Shown: piece by piece, positions 1 through 9,592 of the stretch
Layout: each line of letters begins with the position of its first letter
Numbering within the stretch: position 1 is the first letter of the stretch
Assembly: GCF_042687825.1 (NCBI RefSeq)
Contig: NZ_JBHUQE010000008.1
Coordinates: 62,001 to 126,000 of the forward strand
DNA length: 64,000 nucleotides
Direction: 5' to 3'
DNA from: Sedimentitalea sp042687825
Lineage (GTDB): Bacteria; Pseudomonadota; Alphaproteobacteria; Rhodobacterales; Rhodobacteraceae
Notes under the pieces: generated by a model
Database searches by the model: none
What the model saw: only the letters and a program-made list of their open reading frames with translations
Told to the model about the DNA's origin: nothing
Made by a program: the position numbers and the translations under genes

Positions 1-2618
1 GGGCCAAAGCCCTTGAGATGGGTGACCACCTCTTCGACCTCTTCGTCGGACACAAAGGGGCCGTGGCAGCGGGTGATCTTTGCACCGCCGGCCATGTACA
101 GCATGTCGCCCATGCCCAGCAGCTGTTCGGCGCCCATCTCGCCCAGAATCGTCCGGCTGTCGATCTTGGACGTGACCTGGAACGAGATCCGGGTCGGAAA
201 ATTCGCCTTGATGGTACCGGTGATCACGTCGACCGAGGGACGCTGAGTGGCCATGATCAGGTGGATGCCGCTGGCCCGCGCCATCTGGGCCAGACGCTGG
301 ATACAGGCTTCGATCTCTTTGCCCGCCACCATCATCAGGTCGGCCATCTCGTCGACGATCACGACGATGAACGGCATAGCCTCGGGCGCGAATTCCTCGG
401 TTTCGAACACCGGATCGCCGGTTTCGTCGTCAAACCCGGTCTGCACCGTGCGGCTGAACATCTCGCCCTTGGACAGGGCGTCGCGGACCCGGCCGTTATA
501 CCCTTCGATGTTGCGCACGCCCATCTTGGACATCTTGCGATAACGGTCCTCCATCTCACCGACGACCCATTTCAGGGCGACGACCGCCTTTTTCGGGTCG
601 GTGACGACGGGGGACAGCAGATGCGGAATGCCGTCATAGACCGACAGTTCCAGCATCTTGGGGTCGATCATGATCAGGCGGCATTCCTCGGGGGTCAGTT
701 TGTAGAGCAGGCTCAGGATCATCGTGTTGATAGCCACCGACTTGCCTGAACCGGTGGTGCCCGCGATCAGCAGATGCGGCATCTTGGCCAGGTTGGCGAC
801 GATCGAATCGCCGCCGATATCCTTGCCCAGCGCCAAAGGCAGGCGCATGTTGCTGTCACCGAAATCGCGACTGGCAAGGATTTCCCGCAGCACGACCTTT
901 TCGCGGTTCTCGTTGGGCAGTTCGATGCCGATCACCGACCGCCCCGGGACCGTCGAAACCCGCGCCGACAGCGCCATCATCGAGCGTGCGATATCATCGG
1001 ACAGGCCGATCACGCGCGAGGCTTTCAGGCCCGGCGCCGGCTCCAGCTCATACATGGTGACCACCGGACCGGGGCGGACACTGACGATTTCGCCCTTGAC
1101 GCCATAATCGTCCAGCACGCTTTCCAGCATCCTTGCGTTTTCCTCCAGCGCCTCGTCGCTGAGGACATGCCGCTGGATCGAGGCCGGATTGGTCAGCAGA
1201 TTCAGCGGCGGCAGCTCGAATTCCGACCCGCTTTCATCGAATGCCAGCGCCGGTTGCGCCTCGGCCTGGGCACGCCGCGACGGGGGCGGCGCCTTGCGCG
1301 GCAGGTTCTTGACGACCTTGCGCGGCTCCAGTGCCGGAATGGCCACACCAGCCGGGGCTGGCGACCTCAGTGGCAGGCTTTCGGGCTGCTCTTCGATCTC
1401 GGCCTCGGGGACCGTCTGCCGCTGCCGGACATCCTGCGGCGGCAGGTCCACCGGACCAGCGGACAGCGGCGGCACGAGCTCGGGCATTTCGGCGACGGGT
1501 GCGGCGGTCAGCGGAGGTTCCGGCCGCAACCGGCCCATACCGCTGGTGTCCAGCACCAGAGGGTCCGGACCGCGTCCGCGACCGCGGGTCAGCGGGCGGG
1601 TCGGATCGTCGACCGGTTCGTTCGGGCGCAGGCGCGCGCGCACCGCGTCTGCAATCTTGGCCCTGACTCGGTCATCGCCGGGTGCGGGTTCTGCGTCAGT
1701 AGCGACATCGAAATCTGTTGGTTCGTCCGGCGACGCCGCTTCGGGCCGGCGGATCAGCGACGGCATGCGCGACAGAAACCCGCGACGATCCGCGGCGTCG
1801 GATGGAACCCTGACTGCCGCCTCTTCGTCGGTCTCAAACAGCGCATAGTCGGACGGATCGGACACTGCCAGTGCCCGGGCTTCTGCCGCTTTCGCGGCGC
1901 GGGCTTCGGACCGTCGCGCCTGCATGTCGGCCTGACGCTGCCGGACGGCTTGCAACGCCGAACCGGCACCGCGCCCCAGCAGAGTCATCAGGCCGGCATA
2001 GGCCATGATCACGCCGATCAGCACCGCCCGCGCGCCGCGCGCGATCTCGGCGCGGGTGAAGCCAAAGACAAAAGCCGCCAGCGCCACCAGGCAGATCGCC
2101 GCCAGCAGCGACATCAGTTTCAGGGCCAGATGCGAGCCGATCGGCAGCAGCGTCAGCAAGGCGCCCATCACCGTGTCGCCAAACAACCCGCCCAGCCCGA
2201 AGCTGTGGGTCGCCCGCCAGGCGGCGTCAGGCACCAGCGTCGCGGCATAGACCGAAGCCAGAGCAATCGCGATCGGGGCAAAAATCAGACGTCCGACAGC
2301 GCGCTCTTCGCCATGGTGCAGAGCAAACCGGCCCCCCCAGACCAGACAGACCAGCGCAATGCCCCAGCTGCCCCAGCCGACGATCATGAACAGCGGTGCC
2401 GCCAGCGACGCGCCGACCGGCCCCATCCAGTTCTGCACCGGGGCATCGGTCGAGACCATCCAGTTGGGATCGTCCGGCGTATAAGAGGCAATCATCGCCG
2501 CGGCGGCCAGTCCGAGACAGATCAGGACAATCCCGATCAGTTCCTTGCCGCGTTTTTCGATCGCCGCCTGCATGTTGCTGTCCAACAGCGGATCGCGGCT
2601 GCGTGAAGAATATGCCAT
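1..2618 (-). CDS. ftsK: DNA translocase FtsK (3' end outside window)
   Basis: Septal DNA pump that moves chromosome termini toward the division site and activates XerCD/dif resolution. About 872 residues are in the window. The N-terminus has several hydrophobic membrane segments (roughly residues 20-190), then a long acidic/Pro/Arg linker, then the motor. Walker A GTTGSGKS ends near residue 627 and Walker B IVDEMADLM lies near residue 756. The frame is still open at base 1, so the end of the motor and the DNA-reading gamma domain are missing. The ATG at 2618 is preceded by GAGGTAGGT. It lies 12 nt after the aminotransferase gene on the same strand, so the two are probably co-transcribed. The family call is firm. 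Confidence 0.96.
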   Translation of the reverse strand, partial: MAYSSRSRDPLLDSNMQAAIEKRGKELIGIVLICLGLAAAAMIASYTPDDPNWMVSTDAPVQNWMGPVGASLAAPLFMIVGWGSWGIALVCLVWGGRFALHHGEERAVGRLIFAPIAIALASVYAATLVPDAAWRATHSFGLGGLFGDTVMGALLTLLPIGSHLALKLMSLLAAICLVALAAFVFGFTRAEIARGARAVLIGVIMAYAGLMTLLGRGAGSALQAVRQRQADMQARRSEARAAKAAEARALAVSDPSDYALFETDEEAAVRVPSDAADRRGFLSRMPSLIRRPEAASPDEPTDFDVATDAEPAPGDDRVRAKIADAVRARLRPNEPVDDPTRPLTRGRGRGPDPLVLDTSGMGRLRPEPPLTAAPVAEMPELVPPLSAGPVDLPPQDVRQRQTVPEAEIEEQPESLPLRSPAPAGVAIPALEPRKVVKNLPRKAPPPSRRAQAEAQPALAFDESGSEFELPPLNLLTNPASIQRHVLSDEALEENARMLESVLDDYGVKGEIVSVRPGPVVTMYELEPAPGLKASRVIGLSDDIARSMMALSARVSTVPGRSVIGIELPNENREKVVLREILASRDFGDSNMRLPLALGKDIGGDSIVANLAKMPHLLIAGTTGSGKSVAINTMILSLLYKLTPEECRLIMIDPKMLELSVYDGIPHLLSPVVTDPKKAVVALKWVVGEMEDRYRKMSKMGVRNIEGYNGRVRDALSKGEMFSRTVQTGFDDETGDPVFETEEFAPEAMPFIVVIVDEMADLMMVAGKEIEACIQRLAQMARASGIHLIMATQRPSVDVITGTIKANFPTRISFQVTSKIDSRTILGEMGAEQLLGMGDMLYMAGGAKITRCHGPFVSDEEVEEVVTHLKGFG

Positions 2619-2630
2619 ACCTACCTCGGT

Positions 2631-3812
2631 CTACCTGTACAAGCAGTCGCGCAGCCTTGTCAGCCCGCCCTGCATTTCCTGTTTCGGGGCCACCAGCGCG
2701 ACCCGCAAATATCTCTGGCCCGGGTTCTGCCCGTCGGCCCCTTGCGCCAGATAGGCGCCGGGCAGCACACGCACCCCGGTTTCCGTCCACAGCTTCAGCG
2801 CCGCCGCCTCGCCATCCGCGACCGGCAGCCACAGAAAGAACCCCGCCTCGGGCGGCTGATAACCCGGTACGGCCGCAAGGATTTCATCGGCCATCGCGTA
2901 TTTCTCGCGATAGAGATCGCGGTTTTCCTGCACATGCGCCTCATCGGCCCAAACCGCCGCCGCGGCGGCCTGCAATGGCCCGGGCAGGGGCGCGCCGGCA
3001 TAACTGCGCAATTGCCGGATGCGGGCCAGCGTCTCGGGGCCGCCCGCGACGAACCCCGACCGCAGCCCCGGCAGGTTCGACCGCTTGGACAGCGAATGAA
3101 AGATCGTCACGCGCTCGGGGTCGGCGCCGATCTCGCGCGCCACCTGCAGCGCGCCGACCGGCGGCGCATCGCGGTAGATCTCGGAATAGCATTCATCGGC
3201 AAAAATGCGGAAGTCATATTGTTCCGCCAGGGCAATCAGCGCCGCCCAATAGTCGCGGCTGGCCACGGCCCCCTGCGGGTTGGCCGGCGAACAGATATAG
3301 ACGATGGCGGTGCGGTTCAGCACCGCGTCTCCGACCGACGCGAAATCTGGCAGATGACCGGTGGCGGCGGTGGCCGGCACAAAGACCGGCTCGGCCCCGA
3401 CCGACAGGGCGGCAACCATATAGACCTGGTAGAACGGGTTGGGTGTCAGCACCACCGGCTGCCGGCCGTTCTTTTGCTCGGGACACAGCGCCATCGCCGC
3501 ATTGTACAGCCCCTCGCGGGTGCCGTTCAGCGCCATGACCTGAGTATCGGGGTCCAGATCGACGCCATAGCGCCGCGTCAGCCATTGCGTGATCGCCGTG
3601 CGCAGGGGCTGGCTGCCCTCGTTGGGCGGATAGGAATTGAACCCGGCCGCGTGCTGCTGAATGACCTCCGTCACCCAGGCGGGAAAGGCGTGTTTCGGCT
3701 CGCCGATGGACATGTGCACCACATCGCCGCCGGGCGCATGGGCGTCCAACAGCGCGCGCAAACGCGGAAATGCGTATTCCGGTAGGTTCGAAAACCGCTC
3801 GGGGTAATTCAT
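2631..3812 (-). CDS. PLP-dependent class I/II aminotransferase, DapC-like
   Basis: Fold-type I aminotransferase of 393 residues. It most resembles the alphaproteobacterial succinyldiaminopimelate aminotransferase (DapC) group of lysine/peptidoglycan synthesis. Visible signatures are SIGEP near residue 35, NGTREG near 96, SPANPQG near 175, ADECYSEIY with the PLP-binding Asp near 206, and the Schiff-base lysine in SLSKRSNLPGLRSG (about K243). It lies immediately upstream of ftsK on the same strand (12-nt gap). The aminotransferase assignment is secure. The substrate is inferred from family resemblance, and other amino-acid aminotransferases of this subgroup remain possible. Confidence 0.85.
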   Translation of the reverse strand: MNYPERFSNLPEYAFPRLRALLDAHAPGGDVVHMSIGEPKHAFPAWVTEVIQQHAAGFNSYPPNEGSQPLRTAITQWLTRRYGVDLDPDTQVMALNGTREGLYNAAMALCPEQKNGRQPVVLTPNPFYQVYMVAALSVGAEPVFVPATAATGHLPDFASVGDAVLNRTAIVYICSPANPQGAVASRDYWAALIALAEQYDFRIFADECYSEIYRDAPPVGALQVAREIGADPERVTIFHSLSKRSNLPGLRSGFVAGGPETLARIRQLRSYAGAPLPGPLQAAAAAVWADEAHVQENRDLYREKYAMADEILAAVPGYQPPEAGFFLWLPVADGEAAALKLWTETGVRVLPGAYLAQGADGQNPGQRYLRVALVAPKQEMQGGLTRLRDCLYR

Positions 3813-3918
3813 GCTACTGCCTCAGGTCGGGATCGTTTTCGCCCCGTTTGACAGCAGGTTACAGACCCGTGGCGCACCCGTCCAGACAAACAGGGCGCTT
3901 GCGCCGGATTTGTGGCTT

Positions 3919-5247
3919 TCAGGTCAGCGCCGCTTCGGCCGCCGCCCCCAGGCGCAACAGCGCCTCTTCGGTGCCGGGGGCCGCCATCAGCGACACCCCG
4001 CAACTGGGCGTGCCGGTCGGCAGGGTCAGCGCACACAGCCCCATCAGGTTACCGATCCGCGTGTTGCGCAGCGCCAGCAGGTTCTCGGTCACGTAGTAAT
4101 CGTGATCCGACAGCAGCCGCGCGTGATCCGGCGGCAGGATCGGCGCGGTGGGGCACAGAACGGCATCAAACGGCGCTGTCGCTTCGGCCCAGATGGCACG
4201 GATCTCGCGCAGCTTTCGCCAGGCCGCGACATAGTCCGGCCCGGAAAACTCGGCCCCGGCCCGGAACCGGCCGAGAATCTGCTCGAACATCAGCTGCGGG
4301 TTTGCCTCGATCACATCGCGCCAAATGCCATAGGCCTCGACCGTGTACAGCACCCCGCTCAGCGCCATCGCCGCGTTCAGATCCGGCACCGCCAAGGTGT
4401 CGATCTCGGCCCCTGCCGCCGCCAGCCGAGCCACCGCATCGTCAAAGGCCGCGCGCGGAACGGCGCGCACATCCTCCAGGGCCGCGGTCTGCAGAACCGC
4501 CAGCCGACGCCCGCGCAGGGTCGACCTGCGCAGATCCGCCGGCGGCCCGCCCTCCAGCAGCGCCAACAGCAGCGACGCGTCCTCGACGGTGCGGGCCAGC
4601 GGGCCAACCGTGTCAAAAGCCGGGCACAGGGGCACGACCCCTTTCAGACTGATGCGCCCGGACGTGGTCTTTAGCCCGACCAGATCGTTCCAGGCGGCCG
4701 GGATGCGCACCGAGCCGCCGGTATCCGAGCCGATGCCGCCGGCAGCCAGCCCGAACGCCACCGAGGCCGCCGCCCCCGATGACGAGCCTCCCGCCACCGC
4801 CGCGGCATCGTTGACGCAGGGCGGGGACTGGGTCGCCGGGTTCAGCCCCAGCCCGGAAAAGGCCAGCTCGCTCATATGGGTCTTGCCCAGACAGACGCTG
4901 CCCATGGCCGAAGCGGTGCGCAGAACCTGCGCGTCAGCCTCGGGCACCCGCCCCTTCAACAGTGCCGATCCGGCCTCGGTGGCCACGCCAGCACTGTCAA
5001 ACAGATCCTTCCAGCTGATCGGCACACCGTCCAGCGGTGACAGACGCCGGCCACCGCGCGCCCTTGCCCGTGCGGCACGGGCTTCGTCCATGGCGCGGTC
5101 GCTCGTGACGCCTGCATAAATTCGGTCGCGCAACGGATGCGCTTGTAGCGCCTGTAAAAAGCTTTCGGTCAGGTCCACCGGATCGATATCCTGCGCCGCG
5201 ATCCCGCGCCCCAGTTCACCGGCACTCATGGTCCGCCAGTCCTGCAT
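3919..5247 (-). CDS. Amidase signature family hydrolase
   Basis: Amide hydrolase of 442 residues with the Ser-cisSer-Lys triad of the amidase signature family: Lys in VPISWKDLF (about K80), cis-Ser in GGSSSG (about S155) and the nucleophile in DTGGSVR (about S179). The open frame extends upstream, but the ATG at 5247 follows a GGGGGGAC purine run and suits the family N-terminus. The substrate cannot be read from sequence. The absence of gatC/gatB nearby argues against a GatA role in Glu-tRNA amidation. The gene is transcribed away from the hydroxylase gene at 5366. Confidence 0.85.
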   Translation of the reverse strand: MQDWRTMSAGELGRGIAAQDIDPVDLTESFLQALQAHPLRDRIYAGVTSDRAMDEARAARARARGGRRLSPLDGVPISWKDLFDSAGVATEAGSALLKGRVPEADAQVLRTASAMGSVCLGKTHMSELAFSGLGLNPATQSPPCVNDAAAVAGGSSSGAAASVAFGLAAGGIGSDTGGSVRIPAAWNDLVGLKTTSGRISLKGVVPLCPAFDTVGPLARTVEDASLLLALLEGGPPADLRRSTLRGRRLAVLQTAALEDVRAVPRAAFDDAVARLAAAGAEIDTLAVPDLNAAMALSGVLYTVEAYGIWRDVIEANPQLMFEQILGRFRAGAEFSGPDYVAAWRKLREIRAIWAEATAPFDAVLCPTAPILPPDHARLLSDHDYYVTENLLALRNTRIGNLMGLCALTLPTGTPSCGVSLMAAPGTEEALLRLGAAAEAALT

Positions 5248-5365
5248 TCCGTCCCCCCCGCCTGGCCCCCGATTGACCCCCAAATGGCCCCCGGTCCGAC
5301 ACCGCCGCAGCCTAGCGACCGCACGGCATATGGACAATCCCGCGCGCAGGATCATATTGCGGGGC

Positions 5366-6592
5366 ATGACACCGGATACCGACATCATCATCGTGGGCGG
5401 CGGGCTGAACGGTCCCGCCCTGGCCCTGGCTCTGGCGCAGACCGGACACCGCGTCAGCGTGATCGACGCCCTGCCCGCGGCAACGCGCGGCGATCCCGGC
5501 TTTGACGGGCGCGCCTATGCGCTGGCGCTGACCTCGCAGCGGCTGTTGCAGGCCATCGGCATATGGCCGGGGCTGACCGAACACGCCCAGCCAATGCTGG
5601 AGATCAAGGTCACCGATGGCCGTGCGGGAACCGGTCCGTCACCGTTCTTCATGCATTTCGACCATACCGAGATCGAAGAAGGCCCGATGGGCTACATGGT
5701 CGAGGACCGGCACCTGCGCCGGGCTTTTCTGGACGCAATGGCCGAACAACCGCTGATCACCCAGATCAACGGTCGCACCGTCGTGGGCCAGACCCCGACC
5801 GCGGCCGGGGTTTCGGTGACGCTGGACGATGGCAGCAAGATTTCAGGCCGGCTGCTGGTCGGATCGGACGGGCGCAATAGCGGCACCGCCCGCCGGGCCG
5901 GAATTCGGCGCACCGGTTGGGATTACGGGCAGACCGCACTGGTCTGCGCGGTCGCCCATGAAAAGCCCCATGGCGGCATTGCGCACCAGTTCTTCATGCC
6001 TCCCGGCCCCTTGGCGATCCTGCCCCTGACCGGCAACCGCTGTTCCATCGTCTGGAGCGAACGCACCGAAACCGCGCGCCGTATCCACGCGCTGGACGAA
6101 GCCAAATACATGGCCGAACTGCACCCGCGTTTCGGCGACTTTCTAGGCAATCTGACCCTGGCCGGTCGGCGGTTCACCTATCCGCTGAACCTGACCCTGG
6201 CCAACAGCTTTATCGCCGAGCGGATGGCGCTGGTCGGGGATGCCGCACACGGGATGCACCCGATCGCCGGACAGGGCCTGAACGCCGGTCTGCGCGACGT
6301 GGCGGCATTGGCCGAAACCCTGACCCTGGCCGCGCGCCGGGGCGAGGATATCGGTGCAGCGACCGTATTGCAGCAATATCAGCAATGGCGGCGCTTTGAT
6401 ACAGCCACGCTTGCCTTGGCGACGGACGCATTCAACAAACTGTTTTCCAACGATAATTCTATTTTACGGCTGGGTCGGGATCTGGGCATGGGGCTGGTCA
6501 ATGCCATGCCCGGCCTGCGCCGGAACTTTGTCCGCGAGGCTGCCGGTCTGACCGGAGATTTGCCCCGCCTGATGCAGGGTAGACCGATCTGA
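5366..6592 (+). CDS. FAD-dependent hydroxylase, UbiH/COQ6 family
   Basis: Flavoprotein monooxygenase of 408 residues, expected to hydroxylate the aromatic ring of a ubiquinone precursor. The N-terminal dinucleotide-binding motif IIVGGGLNGP (residues 8-17) follows the chosen ATG closely. The family motif GDAAHGMHPIAGQGLN, which contacts the FAD ribityl chain, lies near residues 291-306. The frame is open further upstream, but the Rossmann motif position supports the ATG at 5366. Alphaproteobacteria often have two or three paralogues with different ring-position specificity, so ubiH, ubiF or ubiL cannot be decided here. Confidence 0.88.
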   Translation: MTPDTDIIIVGGGLNGPALALALAQTGHRVSVIDALPAATRGDPGFDGRAYALALTSQRLLQAIGIWPGLTEHAQPMLEIKVTDGRAGTGPSPFFMHFDHTEIEEGPMGYMVEDRHLRRAFLDAMAEQPLITQINGRTVVGQTPTAAGVSVTLDDGSKISGRLLVGSDGRNSGTARRAGIRRTGWDYGQTALVCAVAHEKPHGGIAHQFFMPPGPLAILPLTGNRCSIVWSERTETARRIHALDEAKYMAELHPRFGDFLGNLTLAGRRFTYPLNLTLANSFIAERMALVGDAAHGMHPIAGQGLNAGLRDVAALAETLTLAARRGEDIGAATVLQQYQQWRRFDTATLALATDAFNKLFSNDNSILRLGRDLGMGLVNAMPGLRRNFVREAAGLTGDLPRLMQGRPI

Positions 6593-6610
6593 GGCGCAGG
6601 CCGCCGCGTT

Positions 6611-6796
6611 TCAATCCAGTATCCGCGCCTCGTCGATCAGCAGAATCGGAATGCCGTTGCGGATCGGAAAAGCCAGCCCCGCGGGCTTGGACACAAGCTC
6701 CTGACGTTCGGCATCATAGCGCAGCGTCGCCTGGGTCTGCGGGCAGACCAACGCCTCGAGCATATGGCGGTCAAAACCGGTTTGGCTGTCGGTCAT
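6611..6796 (-). CDS. Trm112 family protein
   Basis: Small protein of 61 residues with the Trm112/UPF0434 pattern: an early LEALVCPQT segment, a basic centre and the C-terminal FPIRNGIPILLIDEAR stretch. In other organisms Trm112 proteins stabilise SAM-dependent methyltransferases. Only one of the usual zinc-site cysteines is visible, as in many bacterial short forms. The ATG overlaps the stop of the LON-domain gene by 4 nt, so the two are translationally coupled. Confidence 0.85.
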   Translation of the reverse strand: MTDSQTGFDRHMLEALVCPQTQATLRYDAERQELVSKPAGLAFPIRNGIPILLIDEARILD

Positions 6797-7434
6797 TGCA
6801 ATATTTCCTCGTCATTGCCGCCGCGCAGGGCGTATTCGATCAGGGTGATCAGGGTTTCCCGCCGGGTCGACAGACAGGGCGCCTCGAGCAAAGCCTGTTT
6901 GTCCTCGGTGGTAAAGTCCAGCAGCATCGACAGCGAATTGATCAGCAACTCGTCATCCGCATCGCGGATCATCTGCCAGTCGGTGGACAGCTTGCGCGCG
7001 GCAAAGAACCGGTCCAGCAGCGCAACAAAGGCGCGACGGTCCAGCCCCTCATCGGTCTCGCTGCGGCCCAGATCGCGTTCGAACCCCGCCCAGCTGACAT
7101 CGCAGCGCCGATAGGGCAGAAAGCCGTTGGTCTCGGTCACGATACGGAACCGCGAGATGCCGCTGAGCGTGATCATATAGCGGCCATCCTCGGTTTCCGA
7201 AAACTGCGTGACACGGCCGGCACAGCCGATGCTGTGCAGGGCCCCGTCGCGGCCCGGCATCGGGTCCGGCTGCACCATGCCGATCAGCCGTTGCGGCGTT
7301 TTCAGCGTGTCTTCGAGCATCTGCAGATAACGCGGCTCGAATATGTGCAGGGGCAGCCGCGCGCGGGGCAGCAACAGCGCCCCGGGCAGCGGGAAAACCG
7401 GGATCGTGTCGGGCAGGTCGGCGGCATGGAACAT
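6793..7434 (-). CDS. LON peptidase substrate-binding domain protein
   Basis: Stand-alone LON N-terminal domain (PUA-like) protein of 213 residues, without ATPase or protease domains. The sequence begins with a typical IPVFPLPGALLLP strand and continues with HIFEPRY near residue 31. Stand-alone LON-N proteins are common in Rhodobacterales, and their biochemical role is not established. It lies between the CnoX-like thioredoxin gene upstream (27-nt gap) and Trm112 downstream (4-nt overlap), which suggests a protein quality-control setting. Confidence 0.85.
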   Translation of the reverse strand: MFHAADLPDTIPVFPLPGALLLPRARLPLHIFEPRYLQMLEDTLKTPQRLIGMVQPDPMPGRDGALHSIGCAGRVTQFSETEDGRYMITLSGISRFRIVTETNGFLPYRRCDVSWAGFERDLGRSETDEGLDRRAFVALLDRFFAARKLSTDWQMIRDADDELLINSLSMLLDFTTEDKQALLEAPCLSTRRETLITLIEYALRGGNDEEILQ

Positions 7435-7461
7435 GCCCGAGACTCTAGTTCCGAAAACCGA

Positions 7462-8373
7462 TTAGGCAAATATCATCGAACTCAGCTTGCGCCGACCATT
7501 CAACACCACCGGATCGTTCGGCTTGAGCGCGTCAAAGATCGTGAACAGCTGAGTCTTGGCCGCGCCGTCCTTCCAGTCACGGTCGCGACGGAAAATCTCG
7601 AGCAACTGGTCGACGGCCTCCTGCACCTGGCCGGCGGCGTGCAGCGCCAGCGCCAGATCGAACCGGGCCTGATGGTCGGCCGGGTCTGCCTCGACCGCCT
7701 TTGTCAGTTCGGCAACCGGGCCGGCGTCTTCGGCCTGGCGCGCCAGCTCCAGCTGCGCATGCGCGGCTTCCAGTTCGGCGCTTTTGGAGATTTCGGCCGG
7801 CGCTCCGTTCAGCACAGCTTCGGCCTGGTCCAGATCGTTCATGGCGATATGCGCGCGCACCAATCCGCCATAAGCTCCGGCATGGTTGGGATCCTCGGCC
7901 AATATGGCAGCAAAGGTCTGCGCCGCGTCCACTGCCGCGCCTTCGGCCAGCATCTCTTCGGCGGCTTCGACCGCCGAGTTCAACGTGTCGCCCGGTGCCT
8001 CGCCGCCGGCGGCGGCAATCACCTTGTCGACAAAGGCGTTGATTTCGGATTGCGGCAATGCCCCCTGAAAGCCGTCGATGGGCTGGCCCTTGTAAAAGGC
8101 AAAAACCGTCGGAATCGACTGGATCTGCAGCTGCCCGGCGATCATCTGGGCCTCGTCGACATTGACCTTGACCATCCGCACCGCGCCCTTGGCCGCCGTC
8201 ACGGCCTGTTCCAGCATCGGACCCAGGGTCTTGCAGGGACCGCACCACGGCGCCCAGAAATCGACGATGACCGGGGTCGTCTGCGACGCCTCGACCACAT
8301 CCGCCATGAATGTTGCCTCGGTCGTGTCCTTGATCAGATCGGCGCTGGCAGCGCCGGTGGACAATTCTAGCAT
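7462..8373 (-). CDS. Thioredoxin-TPR protein, CnoX/YbbN-like
   Basis: Protein of 303 residues with a thioredoxin domain (residues about 10-115) followed by TPR-like Ala-rich helices to the C-terminus. This is the CnoX/YbbN arrangement of a chaperone-redox protein that protects substrates for GroEL or DnaK. The active site APWCGPCK (C44, C47) is complete, unlike E. coli YbbN, which lacks the CxxC; a redox-active role is therefore plausible. The cis-Pro is in IPTVFAF. It is the first gene of a co-directional run with the LON-domain and Trm112 genes. Confidence 0.88.
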   Translation of the reverse strand: MLELSTGAASADLIKDTTEATFMADVVEASQTTPVIVDFWAPWCGPCKTLGPMLEQAVTAAKGAVRMVKVNVDEAQMIAGQLQIQSIPTVFAFYKGQPIDGFQGALPQSEINAFVDKVIAAAGGEAPGDTLNSAVEAAEEMLAEGAAVDAAQTFAAILAEDPNHAGAYGGLVRAHIAMNDLDQAEAVLNGAPAEISKSAELEAAHAQLELARQAEDAGPVAELTKAVEADPADHQARFDLALALHAAGQVQEAVDQLLEIFRRDRDWKDGAAKTQLFTIFDALKPNDPVVLNGRRKLSSMIFA

Positions 8374-8463
8374 TCCTTCATCTCCTTGGAGCTTGGCCCC
8401 TATATGGAAGCAGTCAGCGGGAAAACCAAGAGCAGAGTTGAGTCGCAGCCCCTGCCCGCGCGC

Positions 8464-9252
8464 CTAGAAGTCAAAGCTGGCCAGGACCGGTGCGTGATCG
8501 CTGGGTTTCTCCCAGCCGCGGGCGTCGCGCAGCACGCGGCTGGAATGGGCCGCAGCCGAAATGTCCGGCGTTGCCCAGATGTGATCCAGTCGCCGGCCCT
8601 TGTCCGCCGCCGACCAGTCGCGGGCACGATAGGACCACCAGCTGAACAGCTTGCCATCGGGGATGTCCTGACGCGTGACATCGACCCAGCCGCCTGCCTC
8701 CTGGGTCTCGGCCAGGTGCGCGACCTCGATGGGCGTGTGGCTGACCACTTTCAGCAATTGCTTGTGGCTCCAGACATCATCCTCGCGCGGGGCGATGTTG
8801 AGATCACCCACCAAGATGGATTTTTGCGGTTTCTCGGCATGGAACCAGTCGCGCATCTCGGTCAGGTAATCCAGTTTCTGGCCGAATTTCTCGTTCAGTT
8901 CGCGGTCGGGTTTGTCACCGCCCGCCGGCACATAGAAGTTGTGGATGGTCACTCCGTTTTCCAGCCGACCGGCGATATGGCGGGCATGCCCCAGTGCGGC
9001 AAAATCCTGCGAGCCGACCTCGTGGATCGGCAAACGTGACAGGATCGCGACGCCGTTATACCCCTTTTGCCCGCGCGCGATCATGTGGGTGTAGCCCAGT
9101 GCGGCGAACCCCTCGGTCGGAATCTTGTCGACCGGCGACTTGCATTCCTGCAGGCACAGCACATCCGGCGCGGCGTCCTGCAGCAGCTTGAGCACGATGG
9201 GTTCGCGCAGGCGCACGGAATTGATGTTCCAGGTGGCGATGGAAAGGGTCAT
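8464..9252 (-). CDS. xthA: Exodeoxyribonuclease III (AP endonuclease)
   Basis: Mg-dependent AP endonuclease/3'-exonuclease of base excision repair, 262 residues. Visible signatures are SIATWNINS at the N-terminus, CLQECKS with the metal-binding Glu near residue 36, GDLNIAP in the middle, LDHIWAT, and the C-terminal KPSDHAPVLASFDF containing the catalytic Asp-His pair. An in-frame TTG lies 15 nt upstream, but the ATG at 9252 starts at the conserved strand and is preferred. It is followed after 90 nt by the CnoX-like gene. Confidence 0.94.
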   Translation of the reverse strand: MTLSIATWNINSVRLREPIVLKLLQDAAPDVLCLQECKSPVDKIPTEGFAALGYTHMIARGQKGYNGVAILSRLPIHEVGSQDFAALGHARHIAGRLENGVTIHNFYVPAGGDKPDRELNEKFGQKLDYLTEMRDWFHAEKPQKSILVGDLNIAPREDDVWSHKQLLKVVSHTPIEVAHLAETQEAGGWVDVTRQDIPDGKLFSWWSYRARDWSAADKGRRLDHIWATPDISAAAHSSRVLRDARGWEKPSDHAPVLASFDF

Positions 9253-9452
9253 GAACGTCTCGCGCAAATTATTCGGGTCGGGCGCAACCTATCCCGCCCT
9301 GGCGCCGGATGCCATCGGCCATCGCCACGACGCGACCCTGTTCCGGCAGATGTGCCGGACCCTGGCCCAGGCCCGTGCGGGGGCAGGGCCGGGGGCGGGG
9401 GCGGCATCAGGGGCGGAGCGTGGAAAGGAAATCGGCAGCAGGACGTCATGCC

Positions 9453-9482
9453 AAAAAAAGAGCCGGGCAACTCTTGCCCGGC
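9453..9482 (-). terminator. Rho-independent terminator of the response-regulator transcript
   Basis: Perfect inverted repeat GCCGGGCAA / TTGCCCGGC with a 3-nt loop (9462-9482). In the minus-strand direction it is followed by a run of seven T. It lies about 150 nt beyond the stop of the response-regulator gene and separates it from xthA. Confidence 0.88.
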
Positions 9483-9502
9483 CAAGTCCAACAGGGAGGT
9501 GT

Positions 9503-9592
9503 ATGCCATTGCCCGGACATACGCGGGATTTTTTTCTTCTAAAGGTGTTTTCCGAATGCGTCATTGATTCAGATCACAGACTTCAACCATAG
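9503..9592 (+). CDS. Possible small protein, 29 codons
   Basis: ATG at 9503 preceded by GGGAGG with 4-nt spacing, then MPLPGHTRDFFLLKVFSECV and nine more residues to a TAG. The Shine-Dalgarno match is better than that of most annotated genes here. The peptide matches no family I know, has no clear signal peptide, and lies antisense to the response regulator's 3' untranslated region. Chance is a serious alternative. Confidence 0.2.
   Translation: MPLPGHTRDFFLLKVFSECVIDSDHRLQP

Noticed and set aside
774..2606. 610-codon open frame on the plus strand opposite ftsK
   Set aside because: It is a shadow of ftsK: rich in Arg, Gln and His from reversed high-GC codons, with no domain or good start, while the minus strand encodes clear FtsK motifs.
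3919..5247. GatA subunit of Glu-tRNA amidotransferase
   Set aside because: Same amidase fold, but no gatB or gatC is adjacent and the sequence outside the signature does not look like GatA.
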